Shown here: piece by piece, positions 50,684-62,545 of the stretch | Layout of the letters: each line of letters starts with the position of its first letter | Position numbering within the stretch: position 1 is the first letter of the stretch | Source: Xylocopa sonorina | Taxonomy: Eukaryota > Arthropoda > Insecta > Hymenoptera > Apidae | Assembly: GCF_050948175.1 (NCBI RefSeq) | Contig: NC_135199.1 | Coordinates: 6,886,501 to 6,950,500 of the forward strand | Direction of reading: 5' to 3' | Length of the DNA: 64,000 nt | The notes under the pieces: generated by a model | Told to the model about the DNA's origin: nothing | What the model saw: the letters and a program-made list of their open reading frames with translations, nothing else | The model's database searches: none | Translations under genes and position numbers: made by a program

Positions 50684-53453
50684 AGGCAGGCAAGAGGGAT
50701 CGAAAGAAGCGCAATTTCGTTCCAGGCACGGTTGGGAATTGTGTCTGGCGTCATAAACAGATGAACCGTGTGGGATTATTTTACAGGCGATACGTCACTG
50801 GCAATTTATTCGTTAATGCCCCGACCCTTTCAACGACTTCATTGCCTCCTCTCGAGGACTTTGGAAATGTTCTGCCCCGGCTAAATTGCTTTTCCGTCAA
50901 TGGGATGATTTAGTGCGCCGCACTAAACAGTCGTTAGCGGAATAATTTCGTTCACTAATAGCGCGATACTTTTCGATCGCGTGTCACGATCGGCGCGTAA
51001 TGGATTTTCAAACACTCGCGCGCCGGCGGTTCGGTTATCGCGTTGTAACGTATCGCGAAATGAATAATTAATCCACCCGTTTTATTTTTACAATTATTTT
51101 AATTGTCACATTATACAAGCTCGTTGGACCAAAACAGAAATGATTAATTATAGCCGAACCGTAATAATCAAGCGAACGTAATTTCGCGATACCACTATGA
51201 TATACTGAATTAAATTGTTACGGTCTGATTAAAATTTTAATACGCCGGGAACGTGTTCATTTGAGCGATAGTCTCTGTCCCTGTATATTACGAATTTTGG
51301 CACTTCACTGGCGGTCGAATCAAATGGAATACACAATTGCAGCGTAATTTGAATTTTTAATATATCGCCGTTTTAATGAATCGCCCGTAATTATCGTTAC
51401 ACTCCACGGTGTATCGACCGTTAATTACTTTCCGCGTTGTAAATGTAATTGACACTTTTATCGCGTTCGTTACGCGGTTGTTGACGTGGTTCGTTGGTAA
51501 TTTTTTGATAACGCCACCTGGTTCAACCTGGTCCCGCGATATTATCGGCTTTCATATCGCGAGTTCTTTCGAAGGCTCGAGGAGCGGCGGCAGTAGCCCT
51601 AACACGCCAGACAGGAATTTAATCCTTGGCTACTAAGGACCAAGGGGTTCAAGAGCGAATGAACTTTCATTAAAAAATCTAATTTTCAAGAGGGACTACG
51701 TTTAACCTAGGGGATAGAATTAAATTTTATGTGCTTCCTTTTACGCTCACGGAAGCATGAAACTTGGTTCGCTCGGGAGATGCGCCAGGCAGCGCATAAC
51801 GCGACAAGTGCTGTTCTCGTCAAAGAGCATACGAATATTCGCGGATTATCCAGTTAAACAACAAGATGGAATAATGCAACTTTCCGCGCGTTTGGAAATT
51901 TCCTATAATCGTCGTTTCGAAAGTGTTCGCGCGGCTCTTTAAATTACCTTACTCCAAGCCAGGTATACGCGACGTGGACGCGTTGACACGGCGCGCGCGC
52001 ACGTTCCAGATTTATTCTTATTACACCGAGTCGTCGTTTCAAAGTAAACGGATCTGCATATTCAGCCGGTTAATTGCGTGGTTCGTGTGATGCGGGTATC
52101 ATGGCGAAGATTAGCGGGACCCTACAAAGCACGGAGGACTAAACCAACACGATGCGCGCATCGAGTTTATGCGCTTGACGTGTGCTACATTCGAAATGAG
52201 AAGATCACGGCGGAGGCAGCGCGGGGGGCCGTAACGCTAAATTCATACTACTTTCCCGATGCGAATCTAATAGAAGGACGCCAACAAAAGAACTTGTTAC
52301 GCCCGCGTTGTGATATTCAAACACGAACGAGATACTGATTAGGCCGGAATTACGCTACGCGGGGGGATAGGAGCTCATTTGCGCGGCGAAAGTAGCAATT
52401 CGCGGCGGAGTGGCTCCCAGGGACGCAATTATATTCGTCCACGGTTGTATTAAAAGAATATATCCGCCTGAAACGCGTAAAGTAACACGTCCGTGAAATA
52501 TCCTCGTTCGTCGCCGGTTAATATTTGTTGCCTCGCCTGAATCGGTCGGCGACGATTCTTTCTTATTGTCAGAAAGGGAAAGCCGAAACGTTCCGTCGTC
52601 TAATTTGCATCGTTTGCGGTTGCTCTCGTGCGCGAGCCCGTCGAAAGTGTCGCGCGTCCTACAAATTGATTTCCCAGAGTCTACGAGCGGATAGATTTGA
52701 TTGAATCTCAAGTGGAATTAATTAAACGCTCTCATCGTGTTTGCGTAATTACGCGAGTCCTCCGGTAGAAATTTTATCCTCCCGCAGGACGGCAAAAATA
52801 TCGTCGTTTTTACGCTCGCTTAGAAGCCTTGAATACACACGTCTACGCGTGCCGGTGAAATGTTTTCACGGTATTCGCCAGGTCGTTTTTGCCGCTTTTG
52901 CGCACGTAACCGAAATTTTGCAATTTGCCCGAGTTGTCCGTTGCGTACGCTGTTTTACCTTTGATCACGCGATGTTTGATGAAACAAGAAGTTCTTGTAT
53001 TTTTACGCTCGCGTCGACGGGACTTAAAGATGCGTGAACATCCGACGCGATTTCAAATACCGCGATATATTTCCTCTCCGGCAAAAACCGGGGAAATATT
53101 TTATTACTCGCTGTGTAATCAAACTTTAATTAACGCTTGTCGAAAGGGAGACGGGCGAAAAAGTCGGGGAACGAACGAGTAACGTATAGCATGCGTTAAG
53201 CGAACTTTATTTCACCGTCCATTTTCGTATCGTACCGGCGCGCGGACTTAAAGCGTCGCCACGCAAATTGAAATACAGTTTTGACAAACGTTAATTACTT
53301 TTGAAACCGGGCCGCGCGCGGGTCGCACGGGACGCGAGCAAGTGAACGCTTCCGAGGATAGGAAAAAGTATTTACCCGATTTGCGGAGCGCAACATTTTT
53401 AATCGACGTTTCCCGCCTCGCCGTTCCCGATTCCGCCACCCGACCGATCATCG
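50684..53453. other. Non-coding stretch, includes an AT-rich island
   Basis: No exon-like frame. A perfect 9-bp-arm palindrome with a single central base lies at 50,909-50,927 (tttagtgcg/cgcactaaa). From about 51,060 to 51,400 the sequence is clearly AT-rich and crowded with TAAT/ATTA cores, including taattaat, gattaattat and ttttaat. This is compatible with a homeodomain-bound element. Confidence 0.45.
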
Positions 53454-53503
53454 AACGAAACGAAACCAGACGAAACGAGACGAGACGCGACGAAACGACC
53501 TCG
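53454..53503. repeat. Degenerate GACGAAAC minisatellite
   Basis: Imperfect units of the form cgaaacgaaac, agacgaaac and gagacgaga follow one another for about 50 bp. On the minus strand they give the repetitive Val-Ser-Phe-Arg-Leu segment of the long antisense frames here, which helps explain those frames. Confidence 0.7.
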
Positions 53504-53949
53504 AGGGCACCCGCTCTGGTATTCGGATCCCGAGTGTCCCGTTGCGCGAGCCATCGCGTCCTTAAAAGGGCCATCGTCCTGGCCGAAACGCGAAGGGTCA
53601 AAACACTTTGGCGCACTTGCCGGAGCGAGAAATCCATCCCTCGCGAGTATGATAAAAAGATCTCCCTCCCAGCCATCGTCTCCCATTCCCATCCCTCCCA
53701 GCCGCCCTTTTCTTTTTCTGATCCTATAGAAGAATAGAAGGACTCGAAGTGGCGAGCGTGTGCCACGGGATTGGCCGGAGCACTTTCTTGCCGCTCGTTC
53801 GAGAAGCGGCCCCACCGAGTCGCAGCCGGAGTCGAGTCGAATCGGGTGCAAGGGTGTACATGCGCGGGTGTACGAGCGCCGAAATATTTCTGAAAGCACG
53901 GCTGGCTGACGGGAACGAGATCCGGAAAAGTCCTTGGGAAGAGTGCGTC

Positions 53950-54430
53950 CAAGGAAAAGTGAGAACGCGATGCGAACTGGGGGGGGGTGGTTTGGGTGGG
54001 ACGCGAAAGGTGGTGTCGAGGAGAAGGTGAAACAGAGAAAGAGAGAGAGAGAGAGAAAGAAAACGAAGAAGTATTCAGAAAAGGGTGTACGAGGGTGAGG
54101 TATATACCGAAGAAACGGGTGGTCGTTCGGTCGTACGTGAAGGGTCGGCGTTAGGCAGTTGGAACGTGGAATAGCGAGGAAAAGGATAGACGGAGGAAGA
54201 GACGGAGAGAAAGAAATGAACCGTGGTGGAGCGAGAGTAAGGGCAAAAGGACGACGGGTTACGAGGGTGCGAGGAACGCGAGATCGAGAGAGAGAGAGAC
54301 TGGGTGAGATGGGGTTAGAGCGAGCGAGAAAGTTGGCCGAGGGGTTGGTGTGCCGAGGGTCGCGCGAGAAGAGAACCCGAGGAGTGGGGAGATTCCCTAG
54401 CAGAAACCAGTCGAGTCCCGGCCTCAGGTC
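53950..54430 (+). promoter_or_regulatory. Purine-rich GAGA-type promoter-proximal tract
   Basis: The plus strand is strongly purine-biased for nearly 500 bp, with a G9 run at 53,979-53,987, a GA array at 54,036-54,058 and a second at 54,286-54,299. The second ends about 145 bp before the predicted start site at 54,444. In insects GA arrays near Inr/DPE promoters are bound by GAGA factor and are linked to paused polymerase. The bias removes stop codons on the minus strand and so creates the longest open frame of the window there. The regulatory role is inferred from motif and position. Confidence 0.45.
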
Positions 54431-54441
54431 GTGACGGGTGT

Positions 54442-54475
54442 TCAGTTTACAGGCGAGAGCCGTACCGTGCGGTCG
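54442..54475 (+). promoter_or_regulatory. Core promoter: initiator, DPE and pause button
   Basis: TCAGTT at 54442-54447 matches the arthropod initiator, putting A+1 at 54444. GGTCG at 54471-54475 matches the DPE consensus RGWYV and begins exactly at +28, the only spacing at which a DPE works. The favoured G at +24 (54467) is present. GCGGTCG at 54469-54475 (+26 to +32) is a full match to the pause-button consensus KCGRWCG. No TATA box is seen 30 bp upstream, as usual for DPE promoters. The combination, with GA arrays just upstream, is typical of paused developmental genes in insects. I checked the other TCAGT sites I noticed in the window and none had a DPE at +28. Confidence 0.55.
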
Positions 54476-55228
54476 ATCTGCACGCTGTTCCGGGCTGGTG
54501 TACCCTCTCTCATCGTTCTCGTGGCCGGTCACCGCTGTTCGACTCCGATAGTTCGACACGGTGGACAACGCGTTCGCCGACAGTCTGTCAGTTTCGAGGG
54601 GAAACATCGCGCGACACGCGGTGTTCCACGGTGATTAAAATCGTCGGTACATGGTCATGTACACGCTGTACGAAAAACGGTCGAACTAAACGAGTGCGAT
54701 GGGATCGTATCGCGAGTTGTAATCGCAGACGGTGACTCGAACAGGTCACTTGTATACAAATATAACGTCGACAACGATATAAAGAAGATCTAAAGAAATC
54801 GTGTTTGGACGTACTTAACCAGGAACGTTGACTGCGAACGACTCGCGCGGTATAAACAAACGTAGCGTAGGCTGGTGACTTCCTCCCTCGAACTGCGTCG
54901 TGGATTTCGTGGTGTAAACTCTGAACCGAACATTCGCGGTGCTCTTATCGTCGCTGACGTTGCCACTGTCGCTTGGTGAACGTTGAACGAACCGAGACCA
55001 CGCTCGAAGGATCGCGATCTAGAATTCAGTGTGTGAGAGTGGCAGAAGTGTGCAAACGGGGCGAGAAGTGAAAGAGGAGAAGAGAGCTTTTCTTACCTTT
55101 CCTTTTTTTCTTTGACGACCAAGGTATCTCTTGCTGAGGCTCGCTCCGCCACTTGTACTACCCCGGTCGAGGAACTCGCCGACTATTTAAAACCGGCAGC
55201 TACTTCGCAGCACTTCGTACACCGAGTG
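54444..55228 (+). other. Candidate first exon, 5' untranslated leader
   Basis: The proposed exon runs from the initiator A to a perfect donor (gtg then gtaagt at 55,229). It has the look of an insect leader: mixed composition, AGTG-rich segments near 55,030 and no long ATG frame. Two short upstream frames occur: 54,651-54,689 (12 codons plus stop, with a second ATG inside) and 54,699-54,722 (7 codons plus stop). After these I find no further ATG up to 55,228, so the exon is probably entirely untranslated. The uORFs sit beside a 7-bp palindromic stem (54,647-54,662) and might reduce or regulate translation. The gene identity is unknown. An alternative initiator TCAGTT at 54,588 lacks a DPE. 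Confidence 0.45.
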
Positions 55229-55597
55229 GTAAGTGTTATATCATCTTCCTTTTTTTCTTTCCACTGTCACTGCGATTTTTCGCCTGGTTCACGCTCTTTA
55301 CTCGATTTTGGTACCAATGATCGCGCGCTACTCGCACTTGCTCCGGAAACCACACTCCGCTACGCGATAGAATCTCCGCGCGCCACGAAAGCAGCTCGAG
55401 AGATCGTGCAGGGGTGAATTTCTTTGACGACGTCGATGTTGATCGGCACTTGCGCTACCATTTTTCCCGGGGAAAGAAACGGTAGGAAGGCTCGCGACTT
55501 TTCGAGATAAACGTCGCTGTAGTTCTCCACATTTTCTTTTATCTAGAACCGTATGGTTGCTCGTCTCACTCCGTGTTCTGACTCTGTTTCATCGTAG
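55229..55597 (+). other. Candidate intron 1, 369 bp
   Basis: Begins gtaagt (full match to the donor consensus) and ends ...ctgactctgtttcatcgtag, with a branch-point-like ctgac about 15 nt before the final AG and a pyrimidine-rich stretch between. The length is ordinary for an insect intron. The acceptor AG is preceded by T rather than C and is of moderate strength. The frame of the last 64 codons of exon 1 stays open across the junction, but has no ATG. Confidence 0.35.
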
Positions 55598-55830
55598 TTG
55601 CTCTATCGCGTAATAGACGAGGGACATTTACGCGCCAAAATTGTCGCGAAAAGGAAATGGCTGCCCCGCGACTACGTTGTCGTAACAGGATCACGAACGA
55701 GCTTTCCAAAGTGCTCCGTGGCCTCGTGTATCTTCAGACGGATACGTTTCCGTTCGTGGAAGAGGATTTATTATCGCGTACGGCGAACGGAGTGGATTAT
55801 TTGTTTCGTTCGCGATAGGCTGCGATGTTG
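55598..55830 (+). other. Candidate second exon
   Basis: Bounded by the acceptor described for the upstream intron and by a donor (ttg then gtaagg at 55,831). It carries an ATG in good context (gaaATGG) at 55,657 opening a 53-codon frame that ends at TAG 55,816-55,818. A last ATG at 55,825 sits six bases before the donor and could be a start codon continued in a later exon. Neither frame is recognisable. The exon is most simply a second leader exon, with the main coding start in the next exon. Confidence 0.3.
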
Positions 55831-58800
55831 GTAAGGATCGATTTCGTTTACTTTCGTTAGCTTGTCGTACGACGTTCTATCGGCTTGCACGTTCAATATT
55901 TACGCTCGTCGGCATCCTTAAAACTCGCGTGCCACTTCGTTTCACGAGTACGTGTTTATTTATTTTCTTCCGTGTGTCGTATAATTAAATAAGTAATCGT
56001 CGAGTTCAGATTAAATCGGTTCTTGTCTCCTCGAACGAAACGAGAGACAAGTTTCGTTTCGCGTCTCAATGAGATTTTTTGACGTCCCGTGTAACGCATC
56101 TCCATTCGAAAATTTCCGATTGAAAACGGCCCCGACTTTTTCCTTGCGCGATCGTTTTCGAGAGTTTCGCCGTTGTTTCCGCGACCATTCACTATTCACG
56201 AGGCTGAATGCTTAATTCGCGTATATGCCGCTTCCGGTTGCGCACGCAATATATCGTTAGAACCCAGTTCGGTTCGCCGGCAATATTCCCTGGCTTTTTG
56301 CAATTCGAATTTTCACAATCAACCTGCTTCTAAGTGAAACTGGACCTGCGAATGTTTATCTTGATACCGTGGAAAGCGCGTTGTTTCTCTCTGTCGCGTG
56401 GACCGCTGGGAGAACGAAATTGCGGAGTGTACACCCGGGGTTTGGAGAACTTTTAAAAATACAACTGTCGTGCCGGTTTCCCGTCAGAATTTTTCAAAAC
56501 TTCCATTCGACTTGCGGTAGAGCGCTCTATCACCCGTTCCGAACATCGACGAGCAAGAATTGAAAATTTCAAAAGCCCTTTCGCGGTTTCGTCTTCGATA
56601 TCCTCTATAGTAGAGCGCACAGCGCTCGAAAGTTCTGTTCAAACAGTGTCGATACAAACTTACGTTATAAAAGATTCGTGGCAAATGTGATAACAATTTT
56701 GAAACGCTCACTCCGTTAAAAACCTATGATTCATAATTTTCTCCTCAAAACGTGATAATAGGGGACAGTTTCAGAGCGCATCGACGAATTTTTCGGCCGC
56801 GCGTGCTCCATAAGTAAAAGCTTTTTCATATCTCATAATATGCGTGGAGTGCCAGGGGGATTTATGTGACGGGTCGCAAAAATTTGTTTAACTCTTTGCG
56901 GCGCGGTACTGTTTCGCTGTATAAAAACGCATAATCTCGAACCTTAATACGCGAGCTCCTCTTTCACGATTTTCGTTCCGTTTAACGCCAACGTGGGCCG
57001 CGGTACATCGCGAGATTGCCATCTCTAATATCAGCTATTTGTTCAGGGAACTATTGACTTCTCGAGCAACGTCTGATCTAAATTGCGCTCGAAAGGGGTA
57101 ACGCGCGAAACGAAGAACGACTCGATTTCTGTGTGACCGGTCAAACGGATCTTAGGAAGCGCCCGGAGTATAAAGGACGCGTCCAGCGTGCGAGACTAAA
57201 AATTTAAGAGCAATGTCGTGTAGCGAGGCCGAGCTGGAAATAAGAAAAGTTTGAATGAAACTCCTTGCACGGTGTCCGCCGGTTAGAAAAGTCTTTCTGC
57301 CCGTTTTCCTTCGCGATATCGTCCGTGCCTCCGAAGAATCTCGAGGAGACCATCCCCGTCCCGATGGGGCGCGATAAAAAATGCGACGGGGAAATGATGA
57401 GTAATAAAAACACATCGGGGGGTTCGTTGTTATACCGCAACCTCGATGTTACGCGATACACGCGGCAGGCCGTAAAAATGCAGGCGAGGTATATTGCTTT
57501 ATGGGAGAAATGAAAGTTTTATACGCTGTGCCACGAAAGGAGAAACCAGGGGTGAATTCTAATGCACGCGGAAATATTAATTTTCGGTTTTAGATCTGTA
57601 ACACCACCCACCCCTGTGATTGTAACGTCGAGGACAGGCAAAGTGTTTTTCATCCGTGTTTTGTCTTTCTCGATCGAGTTTCACTCGACTCGACCTGCGC
57701 GACTCGAAGCGCAGCGATCTTCTAACGCTCGTCCACGCTGCACCGTGTGTGTACAACCCCTCGTTAATATCGTCGAATTTATTCTTTGTACGATCTTCCA
57801 CTGTTATTATCGTCCGCCGTTCTTCTTTCTCGACGCGTTGCAAAGGAAACGCTGTGAATGCAACAGGGAACCGAGGTTGGCAGAAATTACGGGAAATGAG
57901 GCGGATACGGGGATTTGAAAGAGCGGAAGATCGGACCACGCTTACTCGGGAGGCCAGGCGCTTATTCTAGTTTTTTAATGAACGAAGGATAGCTCGGTAG
58001 GCTCTGGTATTCGTCCAAGGCTGAAGAAGAGCCTTCAATTAACCGTGACCGACCTTCCATTCGGATAGCTCATCGTCTTCCAAATGCCTTTTGTCCGACG
58101 AAATTATTGTAAGCACTCGGACAATCGGCCAGTTGGGCAAACATCGTGCACGGTTCATTGAAATTCATTCGGCGGCGAACACTTTTGGTCAATACTGAAA
58201 ACGATTTCCGGCCACGAGTCGTATCCGCCGGCACCGTAATACACGCTACCATTAATGATAACAATTAACAGGCCATTCTAACGATGCTCATTAATGCATC
58301 GACGACTAGCGTCGAGCAATTAATTACCAGCGACGATAGTGTCTCGCGACGAATAATTCCATCGGCGTGGTTCAATTCACACGTGCAACTTAATTCAATT
58401 AACCAACCCGTAGTCGCAAAATGCTATCGAAATTGACCTTTATCGTGCACGATCGATTCGTCCTTCCGTCGAGTAAAACCAGGCGCGACCATCGCGGACG
58501 AGGTTCGAGCGAAATTTGAATTACAACGTCGAGGAAGAATCGCGCAACGTTATCCTTCGATGCGAAAGTTTCAGCAACGTTAACGCGGTACCGAAGAGTA
58601 ACAGCGTCTCGCGTCGCGTTACGTCGCATCGTGCAAGTCCCGAAGAAGGGGCGCGAGATCGCGAGAGGAAAAAGCTCGACGTCGTTGCATCGCCTATCCT
58701 CGCGTCTCTCGATACAAAAGGGGACGACAGGTCTCTCGCGTCTGGTCGCGTGCAGGCAGAAACGGAGCGACGACGCCCGGCGTTAGTCGCGGCAACGACA

Positions 58801-60283
58801 TCGCCAACAACGCCGGCAGTTGGAAAGTTTCGGGGCGGGGAATTTCCATAAGTTGAGAGATGGCTTCTTCGCAAAGTGAGAAAAGATTGTCGCGCGCGCG
58901 GTGCCACCGGAGATGGCGGGGCCGGATAGCGCCGCCGCCACGGGTTATACATTACCCGGTTGTCCTGCGCCAGGATCTTTACCGGCTATCTCCTTTAAGC
59001 TCCTCTCTCGAACCTCTTCGTCTGCACGCGGAGGACCGTTCGCGTTTTCATCCCTCTACCGTGTGGCTTCCGTCCTCCTCTTCGACTCCGTCCTTTCTTT
59101 CCCGCGGCCAATAACAGCGCGTGCTTTCTGCTCGTGGCATCTGCATAGAAATCACGCGAGGAGGACTGGCTCTCCCTGCGTGTTACGCGCGCCCCACGAC
59201 TGGCCACCGTCGTCCGCTCTCTTCCCTCTTGCGTTTTATTTTTCTTGCCCTCCCCTCGCTCATCTGACCCGTTCCTCCGTGTAATTCGGCAGCCTCGAGA
59301 GCCGCGGTCCAGAAGTTTGTATCGAGCGGATACGATCGAGGGAACGAGCAGCAATATTTTCCTCTATTGTATTGCGGTCACGCGGCGTTCCACGCCGTTT
59401 GCTCGACGCCGAACGGAGAACCGGTCGGTCGTCCCTAATTGGCGGCCATTATTTGCAATTTGTTCGTTTTCCTTTTGTATTTTCCTTTATCGTCCTGACG
59501 ATTTACCCGGGTCTGTAAGCTGAACCGTGTTATGATCCTGGTTTTTCGTTTCGTTCGGTGGTTATCGCGATCCCCAGCAGACGGAGCCAATAATGACGTT
59601 AAACGCCGTGGCCGCGTGGGCTTCGAGGTAGTCGAATCCGTTGGGTCACCGCGTCTAAATCGCGGGAACAGATAAGACGGCGTTAAAGGTCGATATCGAC
59701 TGCGCGGATATCGCTCTCCTTCTCCTCCTTGGCGCTCGAGTCCGCCTCGGTGCATGAACGATCCGCTCACGCGAATTCTCGTTTTGCGAGACCCTCGATA
59801 CGATCTCGCATATTTCCGCGTAGATTTCGCGTCTTGTATCGATCTGACTTGTTTAATGCGGCTAATAAATTAAGAGTCTGGTGTTAATGCACTGGACGGG
59901 CGTTGGCTTTCTTTCCTCTCTCCTTCGTTTGATAACGAACACTGCTGGTTTAGTTTTTCGCAAGTACCAGTGAACGTTCGCCGCCCAGTTCTGTTCCGGG
60001 ACACCTTATTTCGCAAGCTGTTTCATTCACTTGTAAATGACCATTCGAAAGAGTTCGAGCAGTGTATTTCGAGCGCGGTATTATCTCCTTTCTGTAACTT
60101 GAATTCTAGATTCCTTGATCTACGACTTCCTTCTTAAATATTAAATCCTCTCAAATAGTGCTTCCGTCACTCTGCAGTGGCGAGGGCCCTGGTCCCCCCT
60201 TGGTTTATTGCGTTTCAATGCGGTAGGTCTCACAAGTGTGTGACAAAATGCAGAACTGCTCTCGACTTCTACCTACTCGCTCT

Positions 60284-60327
60284 ACCTCTCTCTTTCTCTC
60301 TCCCTCTCTCTTTCTCTCTCTCTTTCG
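60284..60327. repeat. CT-rich low-complexity tract
   Basis: CT units with ttt and ccc interruptions. A complementary GA array lies about 450 bp downstream (60,773-60,802). Confidence 0.9.
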
Positions 60328-60772
60328 AGGGCGGCATAAATTTAAGGACTAATAAGATTCCGGAATAGCGTGCACTCTGGCCCCTCTAAGGTTAACATAG
60401 TTTAATGTTCGCGGCAAGTTTAACTCTCGTTAAGCAGTGACATTCTAAAATCAACATTCCACCAATTTTACATCGCGCCTGCTCACGAAATGACGTAACA
60501 ACACGTTATTAACGGTTAACTTGCGCCCAGCCATCGTGGCCATAGAAATATATATACGTATGCGCATAATTAACAGTTACTAATCGTACTGGGAAAGAAA
60601 GAAAAAAAAGAAAGAAACGGTAAAAGCTCGTAATGAAACATAACAGTTTATCTTATGCGTATGGTGATCAGAGAGGAAAGAATCGAGGATCGAATTCGAA
60701 GACAGAGATGTCCTACTGTGAACACGATATACGTATGTTAATTTTATAGCTCGAGCATTTACCTATCTCTCG

Positions 60773-60802
60773 ACAGAGAGAGAGAGAGAGCGAGAGCGAG
60801 AG
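60773..60802. repeat. GA microsatellite
   Basis: GA units followed by cgagag units. It is complementary in sequence to the CT tract at 60,284-60,327. Confidence 0.9.
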
Positions 60803-62522
60803 AAATCACGCGTTTTATCCCTGTTTCCGTTCGTAACGTCACTGGTGTACGCGTTCGCAGCGCGTGCCTCGTATTACCATACTTGGCACTGTTCGCGATG
60901 CCAAGCATTAACGTGTCAATTGCCGTGGTGGAGTTGAATGTTACACAGCGTAGCCGCGTAGTTGCGTTTATTCGAGGGATACCCGGTTTTCTTCGTGCTT
61001 TGCGCGTGACTGACGTGGATTTTCACCCCGATCGCGGGGGTGGGAAACGCAAAGCGACGCGGCGCCGACATGATTAACGTGTCGGTTAATATAATCAACC
61101 AACAGAGCCGGTTAATTCCAGCCGGCGGAATCTGGTCTGCTGGCGTGTGCCATCGACAGTTCGACGCAGCCTCCTAATTATCCTAATCCGAAGTAAACTT
61201 TGCCTCCGTGTTCTCGTTAAAGCGCCGTATTCGCGTTAAACCGATCACCCCACCCTCCGATGTAGTTTCTTCGCTTTGCCATCCGATTGCATTAGTCGAA
61301 CGTATTACCAGGTTTCGAAGTTTCTCGGTCAAGTGAAACCATCGACGCCGCGTCAATCCTATCGCTTCGCATTCGTCTCCTGCTTTCGCGTCGCATAATA
61401 TCTGACGCGAACGTAAAATTCTCTAGAACAGAGTGGAGATGAGGATATTTATACGAAATAAGGCAGGCTATCGAAACTTTTCTCCAAAGATTTAACCAGA
61501 ATCGTACACGTAACCGAGTACCAGTCGTTGTAGACGAGTTATTGCTCGATCGCTGCAGGAAACATCGAAAGGAACCGCTCGAACCAGGAACACCGGGACG
61601 CTTGAACGTTGTACGTAAAGGTGCGGTTCATGGAGGCTGGCGCACGCCCACGTCGCCTTATCGCGTCCCCCGTGGCGCGTGTTAATTGCCTTTAAATTCC
61701 TGTCGAGGCTGAAATAGGCATCGCGGCGTAATGACAGTCGGAAAGAATGCTAATGGAGGGAAAACGAGATTCCTGGCGCGGTCGGGTGATCTGTAATTTC
61801 GTCGTGGAAACGCCAAAGACACGAACGACGCGGAGACAGCGGCGACGATGATGACCGTGGCAGGGGCTACAAGAACGGGACCAAAGGCGCACTTACAAAT
61901 TACGACGATGCGGAGTCGCGAACGGTCGCGGTGTACGGAACCCGGCAATTTGGGGAGGGCGACGAGATTAAGCTGCGCCCCAAAAAACCATGATTTCGTC
62001 GCGACGCAGGTACACATTATCCGCGGAAATTAGGGTGGAGGGGTTGAAAGACGACGGGAAGCGTCGCTTTGACTTGCTAATTTCGCATCGGTCTCTCGTG
62101 GGTCATTTGATGTTTTGGCTCTTCGTACGCGATTATGGGGCGCGATTCGCTCGGGTACCAGCACCCTAGTTCCGCCTTCTCGCGATTCTGATACACCTCC
62201 CTCCGCGATATTCCTCGTCTAAATGTGTACACGTTATTATTTACCCGGCTGCGAAACGGGAGCATATCGTGCACACGCCGGTTGTTTGATTTCAGAGAGG
62301 AATAAAGAATTGAGAAATTCGTGTTCAGAGAGAAGTGTAAATTTGCAAGCTGGTATTGTTGGACGAGGAAAGAGGATATAAACGTTGGTCCTGTTCGAGT
62401 TCTGAAAATTCGATAATTAATTGTACCACCGTGTTTGGTCGGTGACAGGGACAGGCGTGAACTCAGCCTCGCCCCTTTGACTTGCTAATTCGTAATTGAA
62501 ATTGCTCGGATCCGCGGTGGAA

Positions 62523-62545
62523 CAAAAAAAAAGAAAAAAAAAAAG
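62523..62545. repeat. A-rich tract
   Basis: Two A runs (about nine and eleven) separated by a single G. It is followed by gagcgtg and has no associated element. Confidence 0.85.

Noticed and set aside
53399..54607. 402-codon minus-strand open frame as a protein-coding gene
   Set aside because: Low-complexity Ser/Pro/Phe/Arg product explained by purine bias of the plus strand and the GACGAAAC and GA repeats; it spans the predicted promoter and has no domain I recognise.
58913..59284. ATG frame rich in Ala, Gly, Pro and Ser as a coding exon of the 54,444 gene
   Set aside because: The start context is acceptable, but there is no convincing acceptor before it or donor before its stop, and the composition follows the GC-rich background.
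61682..62017. Minus-strand 111-codon frame containing a gtaagt donor
   Set aside because: It starts at GTG, lacks an acceptor upstream, and its product has no recognisable domain.
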